A DNA stretch of 64,000 nt from the NCBI RefSeq assembly GCF_002895525.1, contig NZ_AZRL01000021.1:62001-126000 (forward strand), given 5' to 3'. A program made the translations under genes and the position numbers. The number at the start of each line of letters is the position of its first letter. Positions within the stretch are counted from its first letter, which is position 1. The DNA is from Petrotoga olearia DSM 13574. Lineage in GTDB: Bacteria > Thermotogota > Thermotogae > Petrotogales > Petrotogaceae. Below are positions 37,816-47,182 of the stretch, in pieces. Under the pieces are notes generated by a model. The model had not been told where the DNA came from and searched no databases. It saw nothing but the letters and a program-made list of their open reading frames with translations.

Positions 37816-37841
37816 TTTTTATAAAGCGAGGTGCAACGCAT

Positions 37842-38690
37842 ATGAACGAAGCCATTCTAAAAGCAATAGATAAAGCTCTTAAAGAAGGACCTGAAGGGGT
37901 TTTGTGTACAGTCGTTGAAGAAAAGGGATCTACTCCTCGTAGTATGGGAGCCAAAATGTGGCTTGCTGCAGACGGCAGTACAATTGGAACCATAGGAGGA
38001 GGCATAGTCGAACATCACGTAATCGATGAAGCCCTCAAGTTACTTAAAAGCAATGCTCAAGTTCTTTTTTATAGGGAATCGCTCAACGCAAAAGAAGCGG
38101 GAGACGAAGGTGCCATCTGTGGGGGAAGCTTGGGAGTGTTCCTCGAAGTAATAGGGCAAAATCGAGAAGTTGTTATTTTCGGTGCAGGGCACGTGGGTAA
38201 AGCTTTGGCGCGTGTAGCGACCTTAACTGGCTACAAGGTAACGGTATGGGACGATCGAAGAGATTTTGCAAATGAGGATAATATACCCTGGGGACATGTG
38301 GTTTGCTCTCCATTAAAAGAGGCCTTGGATAATGAAATACGCTTACACAACAAAAGTTATGTTGTGGTAGTAACCAGGGGACATGCTGTTGACAAAGAGA
38401 TAGTACAAGCACTAGAGAATAAACCATTTGCCTATCTTGGCGTCATAGGCTCAAAGCACAAGATTGCTGAAATGAAGAAAAATCTTCTCAAAGTTGGCGT
38501 CTCCCAACACTTTTTGGACAAGATTCATGCCCCCATAGGTCTACCAATTAAGGCAGAAACACCAGAAGAATTAGCCATATCGATACTTGCTGAATTAATA
38601 GCTGTGGAAAAAGGTGCTGATCTAAGCACACTCCGTCTTCCATTCTACAACACAATTGGAAGCAAAGAAACAAGCAGTGTACAAAATTGA
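37842..38690 (+). CDS. xdhC: XdhC/CoxI-family molybdenum-hydroxylase maturation protein
   Basis: The 282-residue protein has the XdhC_CoxI domain (VVEEKGSTPRSMGAKM, then GGGIVEHHVIDEAL and GGSLGVFLE) and a Rossmann domain (VVIFGAGHVGKALARVA, YVVVVTRGHAVDKE). XdhC proteins bind molybdenum cofactor, help its sulfuration and insert it into xanthine dehydrogenases. The ATG at 37842 follows GCGAGGTG; the longer frame reaching 37728 overlaps the FAD gene and is not used. It lies between two subunit genes, and one copy may serve both hydroxylases in the island. Confidence 0.88.
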   Translation: MNEAILKAIDKALKEGPEGVLCTVVEEKGSTPRSMGAKMWLAADGSTIGTIGGGIVEHHVIDEALKLLKSNAQVLFYRESLNAKEAGDEGAICGGSLGVFLEVIGQNREVVIFGAGHVGKALARVATLTGYKVTVWDDRRDFANEDNIPWGHVVCSPLKEALDNEIRLHNKSYVVVVTRGHAVDKEIVQALENKPFAYLGVIGSKHKIAEMKKNLLKVGVSQHFLDKIHAPIGLPIKAETPEELAISILAELIAVEKGADLSTLRLPFYNTIGSKETSSVQN

Positions 38691-38722
38691 TTGAAACTTA
38701 TGTTTATGGAGGTATTCAAAAA

Positions 38723-39196
38723 ATGAGAAAAATTGAAGTAACTCTCTATGTGAACAATACAAAAGAGACATTACAAGTGGAACCAACGGAGCGACTTCTT
38801 GATACTCTACGTAATCAGTTGAAATTAACAAGTGTAAAAGAAGGATGTGCAGTAGGCGAATGTGGAGCTTGTACTGTTATTTTAAATGGTGAAGCTGTTC
38901 ATTCATGTTTAATATTAACAGCTCAAATTGATGGTTATGAAGTTCTTACGATCGAGGGGTTGGAAGTTAATGGAAAATTAGATCCAATTCAACAATCTTT
39001 TATTGATCATCAAGCCGTTCAATGTGGTTTTTGTACACCTGGAATGATTATGTCCGCCAAGGCTTTGTTGAATAAAAATCCCAATCCCTCAAAGGAAGAA
39101 ATAAAAACTGCAATAGAAGGAAATCTCTGTAGATGTACTGGATATCAGCAAATAGTCGAAGCAATAGAAGCAGTTACACAAATAAAGGAAGGCTGA
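38723..39196 (+). CDS. Molybdenum hydroxylase [2Fe-2S] subunit (first enzyme)
   Basis: The 157-residue small subunit has the plant-ferredoxin-type cluster motif [11 protein letters not shown] with a further Cys in HSCLIL. The second cluster motifs are [11 protein letters not shown] and NLCRCTGYQQIVEAI. Together they carry electrons from the Mo site to FAD. The ATG at 38723 follows TGGAGG; an upstream in-frame ATT-region start is rejected. It is the third subunit of the enzyme begun at 34652. Confidence 0.93.
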   Translation: MRKIEVTLYVNNTKETLQVEPTERLLDTLRNQLKLTSVKEGCAVGECGACTVILNGEAVHSCLILTAQIDGYEVLTIEGLEVNGKLDPIQQSFIDHQAVQCGFCTPGMIMSAKALLNKNPNPSKEEIKTAIEGNLCRCTGYQQIVEAIEAVTQIKEG

Positions 39197-39201
39197 TATA
39201 T

Positions 39202-40569
39202 ATGTCGAACATATTGATAAAAAATGCTAAAGTCATAACCACTATGAACGCGAAGAAGGATCAATTGAAGGATCACGATATTTTAATTAAAGATAAGATA
39301 ATACATAAAATTTCCCGAAATATAGATGTGTCAGACGAACAAATTGATGAAGTTATAGATGGCTCCAAATATTATGTATATCCAGGATTAATTAACACAC
39401 ATCATCATTTCTATCAAACCTTTACAAGAAACATTCCTCAAGTACAAAATGTCGAATTATTTGATTGGTTAAAGTTTTTGTATCATATTTGGTCAAGGTT
39501 GACACCAGAGGTTGTGTACTACAGTACTTTAGTGGCAACAGCTGAATTACTAAAAACTGGTTGCACGACATCGGTTGATCATTTCTATGTATTTCCGAAA
39601 AATCAACCACCAGATCTTCTTGACAACGAATTTTATGCTGCGAAAGAAATTGGAATCAGATTACATGGAAGTAGAGGAAGTATGTCATTGAGTGAAAAAG
39701 ATGGAGGACTTCCTCCTGATTCAGTAGTTCAAACAGAAAAAGAAATATTGAAAGATTCCCAAAGAGTTATTGAAAAATTTCATGATCCTTCTCCATTTGC
39801 CATGCATAGAGTCGTTCTAGCTCCATGCTCTCCATTCTCTGTAACTTCTACACTTCTCTACGAATCTATTCAATTAGCAAGAGAATATAGTGTTTGTAGT
39901 CATACACATCTAGCTGAAACAAAAGACGAAGAGAGATTTTGTATAGATGCCTTTGGTAAGAGACCTTTAGAATACATGGAGAGTCTAGATTGGTTAGGTT
40001 CTGATGTATGGTTTGCCCATGGAGTTCATTTCAACGAAGAAGAGATAGCTAAACTGGCATTAACTAAAACAGGGGTTGCTCACTGCCCCGTTTCTAATTC
40101 AAAACTAGCCTCTGGGGCTGCAAAGATCCCTTCTATGTTAAAAAAGGGTGTTAAAGTAAGCCTAGCTGTCGATGGGAGTGCAAGCAACGATTCTTCTAAT
40201 ATGATTTTAGAAATGAAAACTGCTTTTTTGATGAGCAGATTAATTTACGGTATCAACGCTATTACCTCTGAAGATGTGTTGCATATAGCCACAAAAGGTG
40301 GAAGTGAAGTTATAAACCAACCAGAAATTGGAAGTTTAGAAGAAGGTAAAGCGGCAGATATGTTCTTGGTTCGTTGGGATCGATTAGGTTATACGGGAGG
40401 CATTTACGACCCTATTTCAATGATTATTAATACAGGTGATTCTCAAATTGTAGATATTACGATAGTCAATGGAGAAATAGTTGTAAAAGATGGTGAACTT
40501 GTTAAAGTTGATGAAGGAAAAATCATCGAAAAGGCTAATAAACTATCTAAAAGGATGCTCGAGGCCTAA
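39202..40569 (+). CDS. 8-Oxoguanine/guanine deaminase-type amidohydrolase
   Basis: The 455-residue enzyme has the amidohydrolase metal site: INTHHHFYQTFTR, CSHTHLAET, AHGVHF and the Asp in AVDGSASNDSSNM. The HHHFYQ form is typical of the 8-oxoguanine deaminase/hydroxydechloroatrazine-hydrolase group, which would turn 8-oxoguanine into urate or guanine into xanthine. The ATG at 39202 follows AAGGAAGG, six bases after the Fe-S gene. A second related enzyme follows, so the island has two deaminases of this superfamily plus adenine deaminase. Confidence 0.82.
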   Translation: MSNILIKNAKVITTMNAKKDQLKDHDILIKDKIIHKISRNIDVSDEQIDEVIDGSKYYVYPGLINTHHHFYQTFTRNIPQVQNVELFDWLKFLYHIWSRLTPEVVYYSTLVATAELLKTGCTTSVDHFYVFPKNQPPDLLDNEFYAAKEIGIRLHGSRGSMSLSEKDGGLPPDSVVQTEKEILKDSQRVIEKFHDPSPFAMHRVVLAPCSPFSVTSTLLYESIQLAREYSVCSHTHLAETKDEERFCIDAFGKRPLEYMESLDWLGSDVWFAHGVHFNEEEIAKLALTKTGVAHCPVSNSKLASGAAKIPSMLKKGVKVSLAVDGSASNDSSNMILEMKTAFLMSRLIYGINAITSEDVLHIATKGGSEVINQPEIGSLEEGKAADMFLVRWDRLGYTGGIYDPISMIINTGDSQIVDITIVNGEIVVKDGELVKVDEGKIIEKANKLSKRMLEA

Positions 40570-40589
40570 AAATTTGGAGGGAAACGAAC

Positions 40590-41921
40590 ATGTTGTTAAT
40601 AGGCAACGCCACTGTTCTCACCTTTGACGAAGAAATTCCTATAATTAATAATGGTGCTGTGTTAATAGAGGGCAAAAAAATAAAAGAAATAGGAGAAACT
40701 GAAGTTTTACTTCATAAATATCCAAACGCTGTTTTCAAAAACGCCCAAGATAAAGTTCTAATGCCTGGTTTAATAAACACTCACACTCACCTGTACAGTA
40801 CTTTTGCCAGAGGAATGAACTTAAAAACTGACACTTCCCCACAAAACTTTCTAGAAATATTAGAAAAATTATGGTGGCGACTGGACAACACTTTAAACGA
40901 GAATGATATTTATTATAGTGCGTTATTTGCAATTTTAGAGTGTATAAAAAACGGAGTTACCACCATTTTTGACCATCATGCAAGCTTTAATTATATAGAT
41001 GGCAGTTTGGACATCATTGCACAAGCAGCAATGGAAGCTGGTATAAGGGCTAATCTTTGTTATGAAGTATCAGATAGACATGGTCAGACTAAACGCTATG
41101 CATCTCTGAAAGAAAATGAAAGGTTTATTAGAAAGATTCAGGTTTCTCAAAATGATAAGTTAGGTGGAATGATTGGGTTACATGCTTCTTTTACACTTGA
41201 AGATAGAACCTTAAATAAGGCTTCAGAATTAGCAGACGAGTTACACGTTCCGTTTCATATCCACGTTGCTGAGGGGAGAGAAGATTTACAGGACAGCGTA
41301 AAAAGAGGTTACATGGGTGTAGTCGATAGATTAACGAAATTTAAAATATTAAGGCCACATACCTTAGCTGCTCATGGTGTTCATATCAAGAAAGAAGAGA
41401 TTCCTATGTTGAAGAAGAGTGGTGCGTGGGTTGTTCACAATCCAGAATCAAACATGGGGAACGCGGTAGGAGCAGCTCCAATAAAAGATTTTTTTGATCA
41501 CGAAATCCTAACCGGTCTGGGAACAGATGCTTATACACACGATATGTTCGAAAGTATAAAGGTTGCAAACTTGCTCCAAAAACATCAATCGGGTGATCCA
41601 CAAGCGGGGTGGAACGAAGTTTACAACATGGCCTTTAATAACAATATACAAATTGTTTCCAACCTATTAGGTGTCGAAATTGGAAAAATAAAAGAAAATT
41701 TTCGTGCGGATTTAATAATAGTGGATTATATTCCTCCAACTCCAATAGAAAAAGATAACGTTTATTCTCATATCCTTTTTGGAATGAACGGGGGAATGGT
41801 TGAAACAGTTATTATTGACGGCAAAATTATTATGGATGATCGGGAGGTGACGGTTTTAGATTATGAAAGAATACACAGGAGAACTAGGGAGCAAGCAAGA
41901 AGATTTTGGGAGAGATTCTGA
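40590..41921 (+). CDS. ssnA: SsnA-type amidohydrolase
   Basis: The 443-residue amidohydrolase has LINTHTHLYSTFARGM, HIHVAEGRED, AHGVHIKKEE and LGTDAYTHDMFE, the set seen in SsnA. SsnA genes travel with YgeY, YgeW, hydantoinase and molybdenum hydroxylases in enteric and clostridial purine clusters; the physiological substrate is debated. The end of the gene overlaps the next FAD-subunit gene by 59 bases. GGAGGG precedes the ATG. Confidence 0.85.
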   Translation: MLLIGNATVLTFDEEIPIINNGAVLIEGKKIKEIGETEVLLHKYPNAVFKNAQDKVLMPGLINTHTHLYSTFARGMNLKTDTSPQNFLEILEKLWWRLDNTLNENDIYYSALFAILECIKNGVTTIFDHHASFNYIDGSLDIIAQAAMEAGIRANLCYEVSDRHGQTKRYASLKENERFIRKIQVSQNDKLGGMIGLHASFTLEDRTLNKASELADELHVPFHIHVAEGREDLQDSVKRGYMGVVDRLTKFKILRPHTLAAHGVHIKKEEIPMLKKSGAWVVHNPESNMGNAVGAAPIKDFFDHEILTGLGTDAYTHDMFESIKVANLLQKHQSGDPQAGWNEVYNMAFNNNIQIVSNLLGVEIGKIKENFRADLIIVDYIPPTPIEKDNVYSHILFGMNGGMVETVIIDGKIIMDDREVTVLDYERIHRRTREQARRFWERF

Positions 41922-42780
41922 TGATTACTTTGCTCCCACCACATTGAAAGAAGCCACAGAGATTCTCGCAAAATACAGCCCCAACATCAAAATCATCGCG
42001 GGTGGAACAGATGTTTTGGTAGATTACTTTGACCGCCTTTATGAAATAGAAAGGTGGATCAGCTTAAAGAACCTCTATGAACTGAAAAAAATTGAAATAA
42101 ACGATGATCGAATAGAAGTTGGCGCTCTAGTCACACACGAGGAATTAGAAAAATCTGAGATTATACAAAAATGTTTACCGCTAATAAGTCAAGCTGCCTT
42201 GGATGTTGGTTCACCACAGATTAGAAACAGGGGTACCATTGGTGGTAATATTGCAAATTCTTCCCCAGCAGGAGATTTATTGCCTCCCTTAATAGCTTAC
42301 GATGCTGTATTCAAAATAACTTCCCAAAATGAAACCTGTGAGGTACCTGCAAAAGAGTTTTTTCTAGGGCCTAAAAAAAATGTACTTGGAAAGAATGAAA
42401 TCATAGAAAAAATTATCATTCCAATGCCTCAAAAACACACTTATGGAAAATGGTTAAAAGTTGGAAAAAGAAACGCCTTGATAATTTCAAGTATCACATT
42501 GGCTCTTATAATTACCTTCAATGATGATGAACGCATAAAAACAGTTAAATGTTCTCTTGGCTCTGTCGCTCCAGTTCCAATTGAGATATCACAAATTCAA
42601 CCTCTTATGGTTGGAAAAAGGTTAAACGAATTAGACTATTCTCAGATTGGAAAAGTAGTCTCCGATAACATTTCACCAATAGACGACATAAGAGGTACCA
42701 AAGAATATCGAAGGGAAGTTGCTAAAAATCTAACAATTAGCGCATTAAATGAGATAGAAAGGATGGTGAGGGTAGATTGA
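41863..42780 (+). CDS. Molybdenum hydroxylase FAD-binding subunit (second enzyme)
   Basis: The 305-residue medium subunit has [15 protein letters not shown] and [20 protein letters not shown] for FAD binding. The only in-frame start before the conserved region is the ATG at 41863, inside the 3' end of ssnA, with GGAGGTG at 41841-41847 (a long spacing). It begins a second, separate set of hydroxylase subunits (FAD, Fe-S, Mo-L, Mo-M), in the size range of nicotinate dehydrogenase NdhF (33 kDa). Confidence 0.88.
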   Translation: MKEYTGELGSKQEDFGRDSDDYFAPTTLKEATEILAKYSPNIKIIAGGTDVLVDYFDRLYEIERWISLKNLYELKKIEINDDRIEVGALVTHEELEKSEIIQKCLPLISQAALDVGSPQIRNRGTIGGNIANSSPAGDLLPPLIAYDAVFKITSQNETCEVPAKEFFLGPKKNVLGKNEIIEKIIIPMPQKHTYGKWLKVGKRNALIISSITLALIITFNDDERIKTVKCSLGSVAPVPIEISQIQPLMVGKRLNELDYSQIGKVVSDNISPIDDIRGTKEYRREVAKNLTISALNEIERMVRVD

Positions 42781-43271
42781 AAATAAGCTTTACCATAAAT
42801 GGTATTAAAAGAGAATGCAATGTTAATTCAACTACCCGTTTGTTAGACTTAATTAGGGACGATCTGAATCTTACAGGTACAAAAGAAGGTTGCGGAAAAG
42901 GAGAATGTGGTGCATGTACGGTTATAATGAATGATAAAATCGTAGCTTCTTGCTTAGTGCTTGCATACGAAGCAGATGGCGCAGAAATAGTTACTATTGA
43001 AGGTTTGAGTGATAAAAATATTTTACATCCTATACAAGAGGCATACATTGAAACTGGAGCTGTACAATGTGGTTTTTGCACACCTGGATTTATACTAGCA
43101 ACTAAAAAACTTCTTGACGAAATTCCAAACCCAACGGAAGAGGAAATAAAAATAGGTTTATCCGGTAATATCTGTAGATGTACTGGATACCAAAAAATAA
43201 TAGATGCGGTCAAACTCTCGGCTACTAAAATTGCTGAGTATAAGAGAGGTGAGAAAGTTGATACCAAATAA
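42777..43271 (+). CDS. Molybdenum hydroxylase [2Fe-2S] subunit (second enzyme)
   Basis: The 164-residue small subunit carries [22 protein letters not shown] and [15 protein letters not shown] for two [2Fe-2S] clusters. The TTG start overlaps the FAD gene stop (TTGA) after GGTGAGGG. The end overlaps the start of the Mo-L gene. It pairs with the subunits encoded on both sides. Confidence 0.92.
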   Translation: MKISFTINGIKRECNVNSTTRLLDLIRDDLNLTGTKEGCGKGECGACTVIMNDKIVASCLVLAYEADGAEIVTIEGLSDKNILHPIQEAYIETGAVQCGFCTPGFILATKKLLDEIPNPTEEEIKIGLSGNICRCTGYQKIIDAVKLSATKIAEYKRGEKVDTK

Positions 43272-44535
43272 ATATGTAGGAGAGAATGTTTTCAAAGTTG
43301 ATGCCAAAGACAAAGTATTGGGTAAAGCCATCTATCCGGATGATATATACTTTGAGGACATGCTCTATGTGAAAGTTAAACGTGCTACGCATCCACACGC
43401 TTATATTCAAAAAATAGATGTCTCTAAAGCTGAATCATTACCCGGAGTAATTAAAGTTATCACTGCAAAGGATTATCCTCATTTGAACAAGTTTGGATTG
43501 ATAATTAAAGATCAACCTGTTTTAGTAGGAATAGGAGAAAAAACACGCTTTATGGGAGACGCATTGGCTATAGTTGTTGCAAAGAGTAAAGAAATTGCCA
43601 CTAAAGCTATTAATTTAATAAAAGTCGAAGTTAAAGAATTAGAGGTCATTACCGATCCTTTCAGGGCAATGGAAGAAGACGCTCCAAAAATTCATGAAGG
43701 TGGAAACATAGTTGTTACTCATCAATTAAACAAAGGGGATGTAAAAAAAGGTTTTGACGAATCTGATGTAATAATAGAAAGAGAGTATAAAACGCAGCAT
43801 GTTGATCAACTACCTTTACAAGTAGAGTCTGGTGTAGCTGTTTACGATGAAAAAACAGGTGTAATAACTATTTGGGCATCCACACAATGGCTTCACGATA
43901 CACAAGCTGATATAGCCCAATCTTTAAATTTACCAAAAGAAAAAATCAGGATAATACAACCCGTTATTGGAGGGGCATTTGGTAGAAAAGAAGATATTTC
44001 TGTACATTTACATTTAGCTTTAGCTGCAATGAGCACAAAACATCCTGTTAAATTAACTTACACCAGAGAAGAATCTATGATCGCACAGTCTAAAAGGCAT
44101 CCACTGTATATTAAGGCTAGAACAGGAGCCACAAAAGATGGAATTCTAAAGGCTTGGGAGGTTGAAGTTGTAGGGGATACCGGAGCATATGCATCCAGTG
44201 GTCCTGCTGTTGTACATAAAGGTATGTATCATTGTACAGGTCCATACAATGTACCTAACGTTAAGGGTATAGCTTATACCGTTTACACTAATAATACGTA
44301 TGGTGGAGCCATGAGAGGATTTGGAACAACACAGATGGCTTTTGCTTATGAATCTCAAATGAATATATTAGCTGAAAAGTTGGGTATGGATCCAGCAGAG
44401 ATTAGACTAAAGAACGCTTACAGAATTGGCTCAATTACTCCAAATGGTCAAAAGCTTACACAAAGTGTCAACGTCGTTGAAACCATAGAAAAGGCTTTAA
44501 AGCTTTCCAAGGAGAAAGAAGGTGTTCGACATTGA
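43258..44535 (+). CDS. Molybdenum hydroxylase large subunit, first half (NdhL-like)
   Basis: About 425 residues covering the first half of a xanthine-dehydrogenase-type Mo subunit: [39 protein letters not shown] and [14 protein letters not shown]. It stops just after the first Mo-cofactor domain (ITPNGQKL), and a separate gene supplies the rest. The break is clean and overlaps the next start (TTGA). The lengths (425 and 331) match the L (50 kDa) and M (37 kDa) chains of Eubacterium barkeri nicotinate dehydrogenase, so a natural split is favoured over a frameshift. TTG at 43258 is chosen for AGAGGTGAG just upstream. Confidence 0.85.
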   Translation: MIPNKYVGENVFKVDAKDKVLGKAIYPDDIYFEDMLYVKVKRATHPHAYIQKIDVSKAESLPGVIKVITAKDYPHLNKFGLIIKDQPVLVGIGEKTRFMGDALAIVVAKSKEIATKAINLIKVEVKELEVITDPFRAMEEDAPKIHEGGNIVVTHQLNKGDVKKGFDESDVIIEREYKTQHVDQLPLQVESGVAVYDEKTGVITIWASTQWLHDTQADIAQSLNLPKEKIRIIQPVIGGAFGRKEDISVHLHLALAAMSTKHPVKLTYTREESMIAQSKRHPLYIKARTGATKDGILKAWEVEVVGDTGAYASSGPAVVHKGMYHCTGPYNVPNVKGIAYTVYTNNTYGGAMRGFGTTQMAFAYESQMNILAEKLGMDPAEIRLKNAYRIGSITPNGQKLTQSVNVVETIEKALKLSKEKEGVRH

Positions 44536-45527
44536 AGAAAAAAGGAAGAGGTATGGCTACAATAATGTTCGGATATGGTTACGGTGAAGGATTTCCCGAT
44601 TTTTCTCATGCGACGGTTGAATTTACGGATGATGAAAAGGTTTTAGTAGTAACTGCCGCTGCCGATGTAGGACAAGGAGTTTTAACGGTGATCAGTCAAA
44701 TTGCAGCAGAAGTTCTTTCAGTTGGTGTTGAAAAAGTAAAAGTTATTCAGGGCGATACTCATAAAACTATGAATTCTGGATCAACGTCCGCAACTCGTCA
44801 AACTACCTTTACAGGGAACGCCGTAAAACAAGCGTGTGAAAACTTAAAGGGAAAAATTTTCCATTATGCGAGTTTAGAGTTCAATAGTAATTATCCTGAA
44901 CTAACTTTGAAAGATGGAAAAATCATCTACAATCCTAACCCTGAAAAAACAATTACTTACTGGGATTTAAAAAGAAAGGTAGAAGAAAAAGGTGAAACTT
45001 TGAAAGGTGAAGCGACCTACTTTCCACCAACATATTCTCCCGATTTAATATCCGGACAGGCCCATGAAGTCTACGTTGCTTATACCTTTATGACTCAAAT
45101 AGTCGATGTAGAGGTTGACACAACCACTGGAAAAGTTGATGTGAAAGATGTTTACACCGCACTTGATTGTGGAAAAGCTATAAACCCTATAAATGTGGAA
45201 GGACAGATAGAGGGTGGTACAACTCAAGGAATAGGTATGGCTCTTATGGAAGAACAAGTAATAAAAAATGGAATCACATTAAATCCAAATATGACAGGTT
45301 ACTTGGTTCCAACTTCTATGGATATTCCGAATTTTCATTCTGTATTAATAGAAAATGAAGATTCTATCGGGCCATTTGGTGCAAAAGGTATAGGAGAACC
45401 AACAACCATTGCAGCTTCCCCTGCCATTGCTAACGCTATATACGATGCTATAGGTATTAGATTTTATGAATTGCCTATCACCCCAGAAAAAATTCTTAAA
45501 GCTCTAAAAGAAAAAGAAAATGATTAA
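44532..45527 (+). CDS. Molybdenum hydroxylase large subunit, second half (NdhM-like)
   Basis: The 331-residue protein begins [20 protein letters not shown], the segment that starts the second Mo domain in single-chain enzymes. It holds DVGQGVLTVISQIAAE, GSTSATRQTTFTGNA and the catalytic Glu in GAKGIGEPTTIAASPAIA. It must pair with the preceding subunit to form an active site. TTG start overlapping the stop before it. Nicotinate dehydrogenase with the same split is selenium-dependent; whether this one needs selenium cannot be seen here. Substrate is more likely a purine given the neighbours. Confidence 0.85.
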   Translation: MKKKGRGMATIMFGYGYGEGFPDFSHATVEFTDDEKVLVVTAAADVGQGVLTVISQIAAEVLSVGVEKVKVIQGDTHKTMNSGSTSATRQTTFTGNAVKQACENLKGKIFHYASLEFNSNYPELTLKDGKIIYNPNPEKTITYWDLKRKVEEKGETLKGEATYFPPTYSPDLISGQAHEVYVAYTFMTQIVDVEVDTTTGKVDVKDVYTALDCGKAINPINVEGQIEGGTTQGIGMALMEEQVIKNGITLNPNMTGYLVPTSMDIPNFHSVLIENEDSIGPFGAKGIGEPTTIAASPAIANAIYDAIGIRFYELPITPEKILKALKEKEND

Positions 45528-46071
45528 AAATAACATCTTTCTTACAGGTTCTATAGGTGTAGGTAAATCAACGATTATACGTAAAGTGATTAATCAACTA
45601 TCATTACATGTTTGTGGTTTTTCAGTTGATAGAGAAGGTAAAAAAAATAGTTGGAACGCCTTTTATTTAGTAGAAGCATCTTCATTTAATAACGGTGATC
45701 GATCTAAAAAATCTAAATATAACAGATTTGCCTTCAGAAAAGATGACTCTAAAAATTGGGAGATAAATATTCAAGTATTTGACAAAATTGGTGTACAACT
45801 TCTTACAAACATTGATGATGCTGACTTAGTAATCATGGATGAATTGGGAAGATTCGAGTTAACTGCTTACCAGTTCCAGCAGAAAGTATATGAAGTTTTA
45901 AACAGTAACAAAACCGTTTTGGGTGTAATAAAGGATGAATCTAATCCATTTTTGGATAAGATTAGGAATAGAAAAGATGTTCAAATATTTAGAGTTCTCC
46001 CAGATAACCGTGAGGAAGTTTACAAAAAGGTGCTAAATCAAATAAAACTAATACTTTCAATAAAGGAGTGA
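45520..46071 (+). CDS. THEP1-like nucleoside-triphosphatase
   Basis: The 183-residue P-loop protein has the Walker A LTGSIGVGKSTIIRKV, the Walker B VIMDELGRFEL and the THEP1-type opening where VCGFSVDRE is expected. It overlaps the Mo-M gene by eight bases and is followed five bases later by a PreA-like gene, so it is firmly in the operon. THEP1 proteins hydrolyse NTPs, with no settled role. Location suggests help with cofactor delivery to the hydroxylases, or nucleotide metabolism. That is inference. Confidence 0.8.
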   Translation: MIKNNIFLTGSIGVGKSTIIRKVINQLSLHVCGFSVDREGKKNSWNAFYLVEASSFNNGDRSKKSKYNRFAFRKDDSKNWEINIQVFDKIGVQLLTNIDDADLVIMDELGRFELTAYQFQQKVYEVLNSNKTVLGVIKDESNPFLDKIRNRKDVQIFRVLPDNREEVYKKVLNQIKLILSIKE

Positions 46072-46075
46072 ATTT

Positions 46076-47167
46076 ATGGCTGACATATCTGTAGACTTAT
46101 TAGGAATGTTGTTGAAAACCCCTGTAATGCCTGCTGCAGGACCACCTATTAAAGATGGAGAGTGTGCTCACAAAGCCAAAGAAGGGGGAGCTGGTGCGAT
46201 TGTTACCAAAACGGTTTCCGTACGAGCTGCAAAAGTTCCAAAACCAAACATGGCTCAAGTAAAAGGAGGGTTTATAAATACCGAACTTTGGTCCGAATTA
46301 TCTCTAGAACAATGGATTGAAAATGAATATCCTCAGGTAGTTGAAACAGGGTTGCCTGTGATAATAGGCGTTGGGTATACTTCTGAAGATATAAAAGAAG
46401 TAATACCAAAAGTAGAACGGTTCGCTGATGCTTTTGAACTGTCTACACATTACCTTGGTAATGACCCTACCCCCATGATTAATAGTATAAGAGCAGCAAA
46501 AGAAAGTACAGATCTACCCGTTATGGTAAAACTTAGTCCTCAAATAGACATTCCAACGTTCGCTAAAGAGGCTGAAAAGGCTGGTGCAGATGGTTTAGTC
46601 TTAATAAACTCCTTTGGTCCTACCTTAGACATTGATTTAGAAAGTGGTAAACCTTTATTGGGAAGTAAAAATGGTTTCGGATGGTTATCAGGTCAGGCAA
46701 TATTTCCTTTAGCTTTGAGGGCAGTTTTTGAGGCTGTAAGGTCGGTTAATATTCCCGTGGTTGGAGTAGGTGGAATCAGTACAGGTAAAGAAGCAATAAA
46801 AATGATAATGGCAGGGGCCCAAGCTGTACAAGTTTGTACCGCCGCTATTTTGAATGGACCTCAAATATATAAAAAGATTGCTAATGAAATTGAAAAGTAT
46901 TTGGACGACCATGGATTTAAGTCTTTAGAAGAAATTAGGGGAATAGCTCAAAAAAATATTGTTAATGAGACAAATTATAATTTGATATTTCCAACCGTAA
47001 ACGATGAAAAATGTACAGAATGCGGGCTATGTGTTAAAAGTTGTGTTTATGATGCGATCCATCTCATAAAAGAACTTCACAGTGTGAGAATAGATACAAA
47101 CAAATGCGCTGGTTGTGGATTATGTGTGACAAGATGTAATTTCAATTCTCTCTCCTTATCTTTATAA
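46076..47167 (+). CDS. PreA-like dihydropyrimidine dehydrogenase/dihydroorotate dehydrogenase-type flavoprotein with two [4Fe-4S]
   Basis: The 363-residue protein has an FMN-binding TIM barrel (PVMPAAGPPIKDG, VMVKLSPQ, GLVLINSFGP, VVGVGGISTGKEA). A C-terminal ferredoxin domain follows with two motifs (CTECGLCVKSC and CAGCGLCVTRC). This is the layout of PreA, which reduces uracil or thymine with a PreT partner; no PreT is present. In this place in the operon it may reduce a purine or oxopurine ring, a role filled by YgfK in other clusters. That is inference. GGAG precedes the ATG. Confidence 0.82.
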   Translation: MADISVDLLGMLLKTPVMPAAGPPIKDGECAHKAKEGGAGAIVTKTVSVRAAKVPKPNMAQVKGGFINTELWSELSLEQWIENEYPQVVETGLPVIIGVGYTSEDIKEVIPKVERFADAFELSTHYLGNDPTPMINSIRAAKESTDLPVMVKLSPQIDIPTFAKEAEKAGADGLVLINSFGPTLDIDLESGKPLLGSKNGFGWLSGQAIFPLALRAVFEAVRSVNIPVVGVGGISTGKEAIKMIMAGAQAVQVCTAAILNGPQIYKKIANEIEKYLDDHGFKSLEEIRGIAQKNIVNETNYNLIFPTVNDEKCTECGLCVKSCVYDAIHLIKELHSVRIDTNKCAGCGLCVTRCNFNSLSLSL

Positions 47168-47182
47168 AGGAGGAAAATACTA

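Noticed and set aside
37728..37841. Longer start of the XdhC-type gene
   Set aside because: The extra part lies inside the FAD gene in another frame and has no family similarity; the ATG at 37842 has a ribosome site.
42737..43267. A 176-codon minus-strand open frame
   Set aside because: It is fully antisense to the conserved Fe-S subunit gene, whose cluster motifs prove the plus strand.
43258..45527. Frameshifted pseudogene of a molybdenum hydroxylase
   Set aside because: Both halves are intact, the break is at a domain border with its own start, and lengths match natural L and M subunits.
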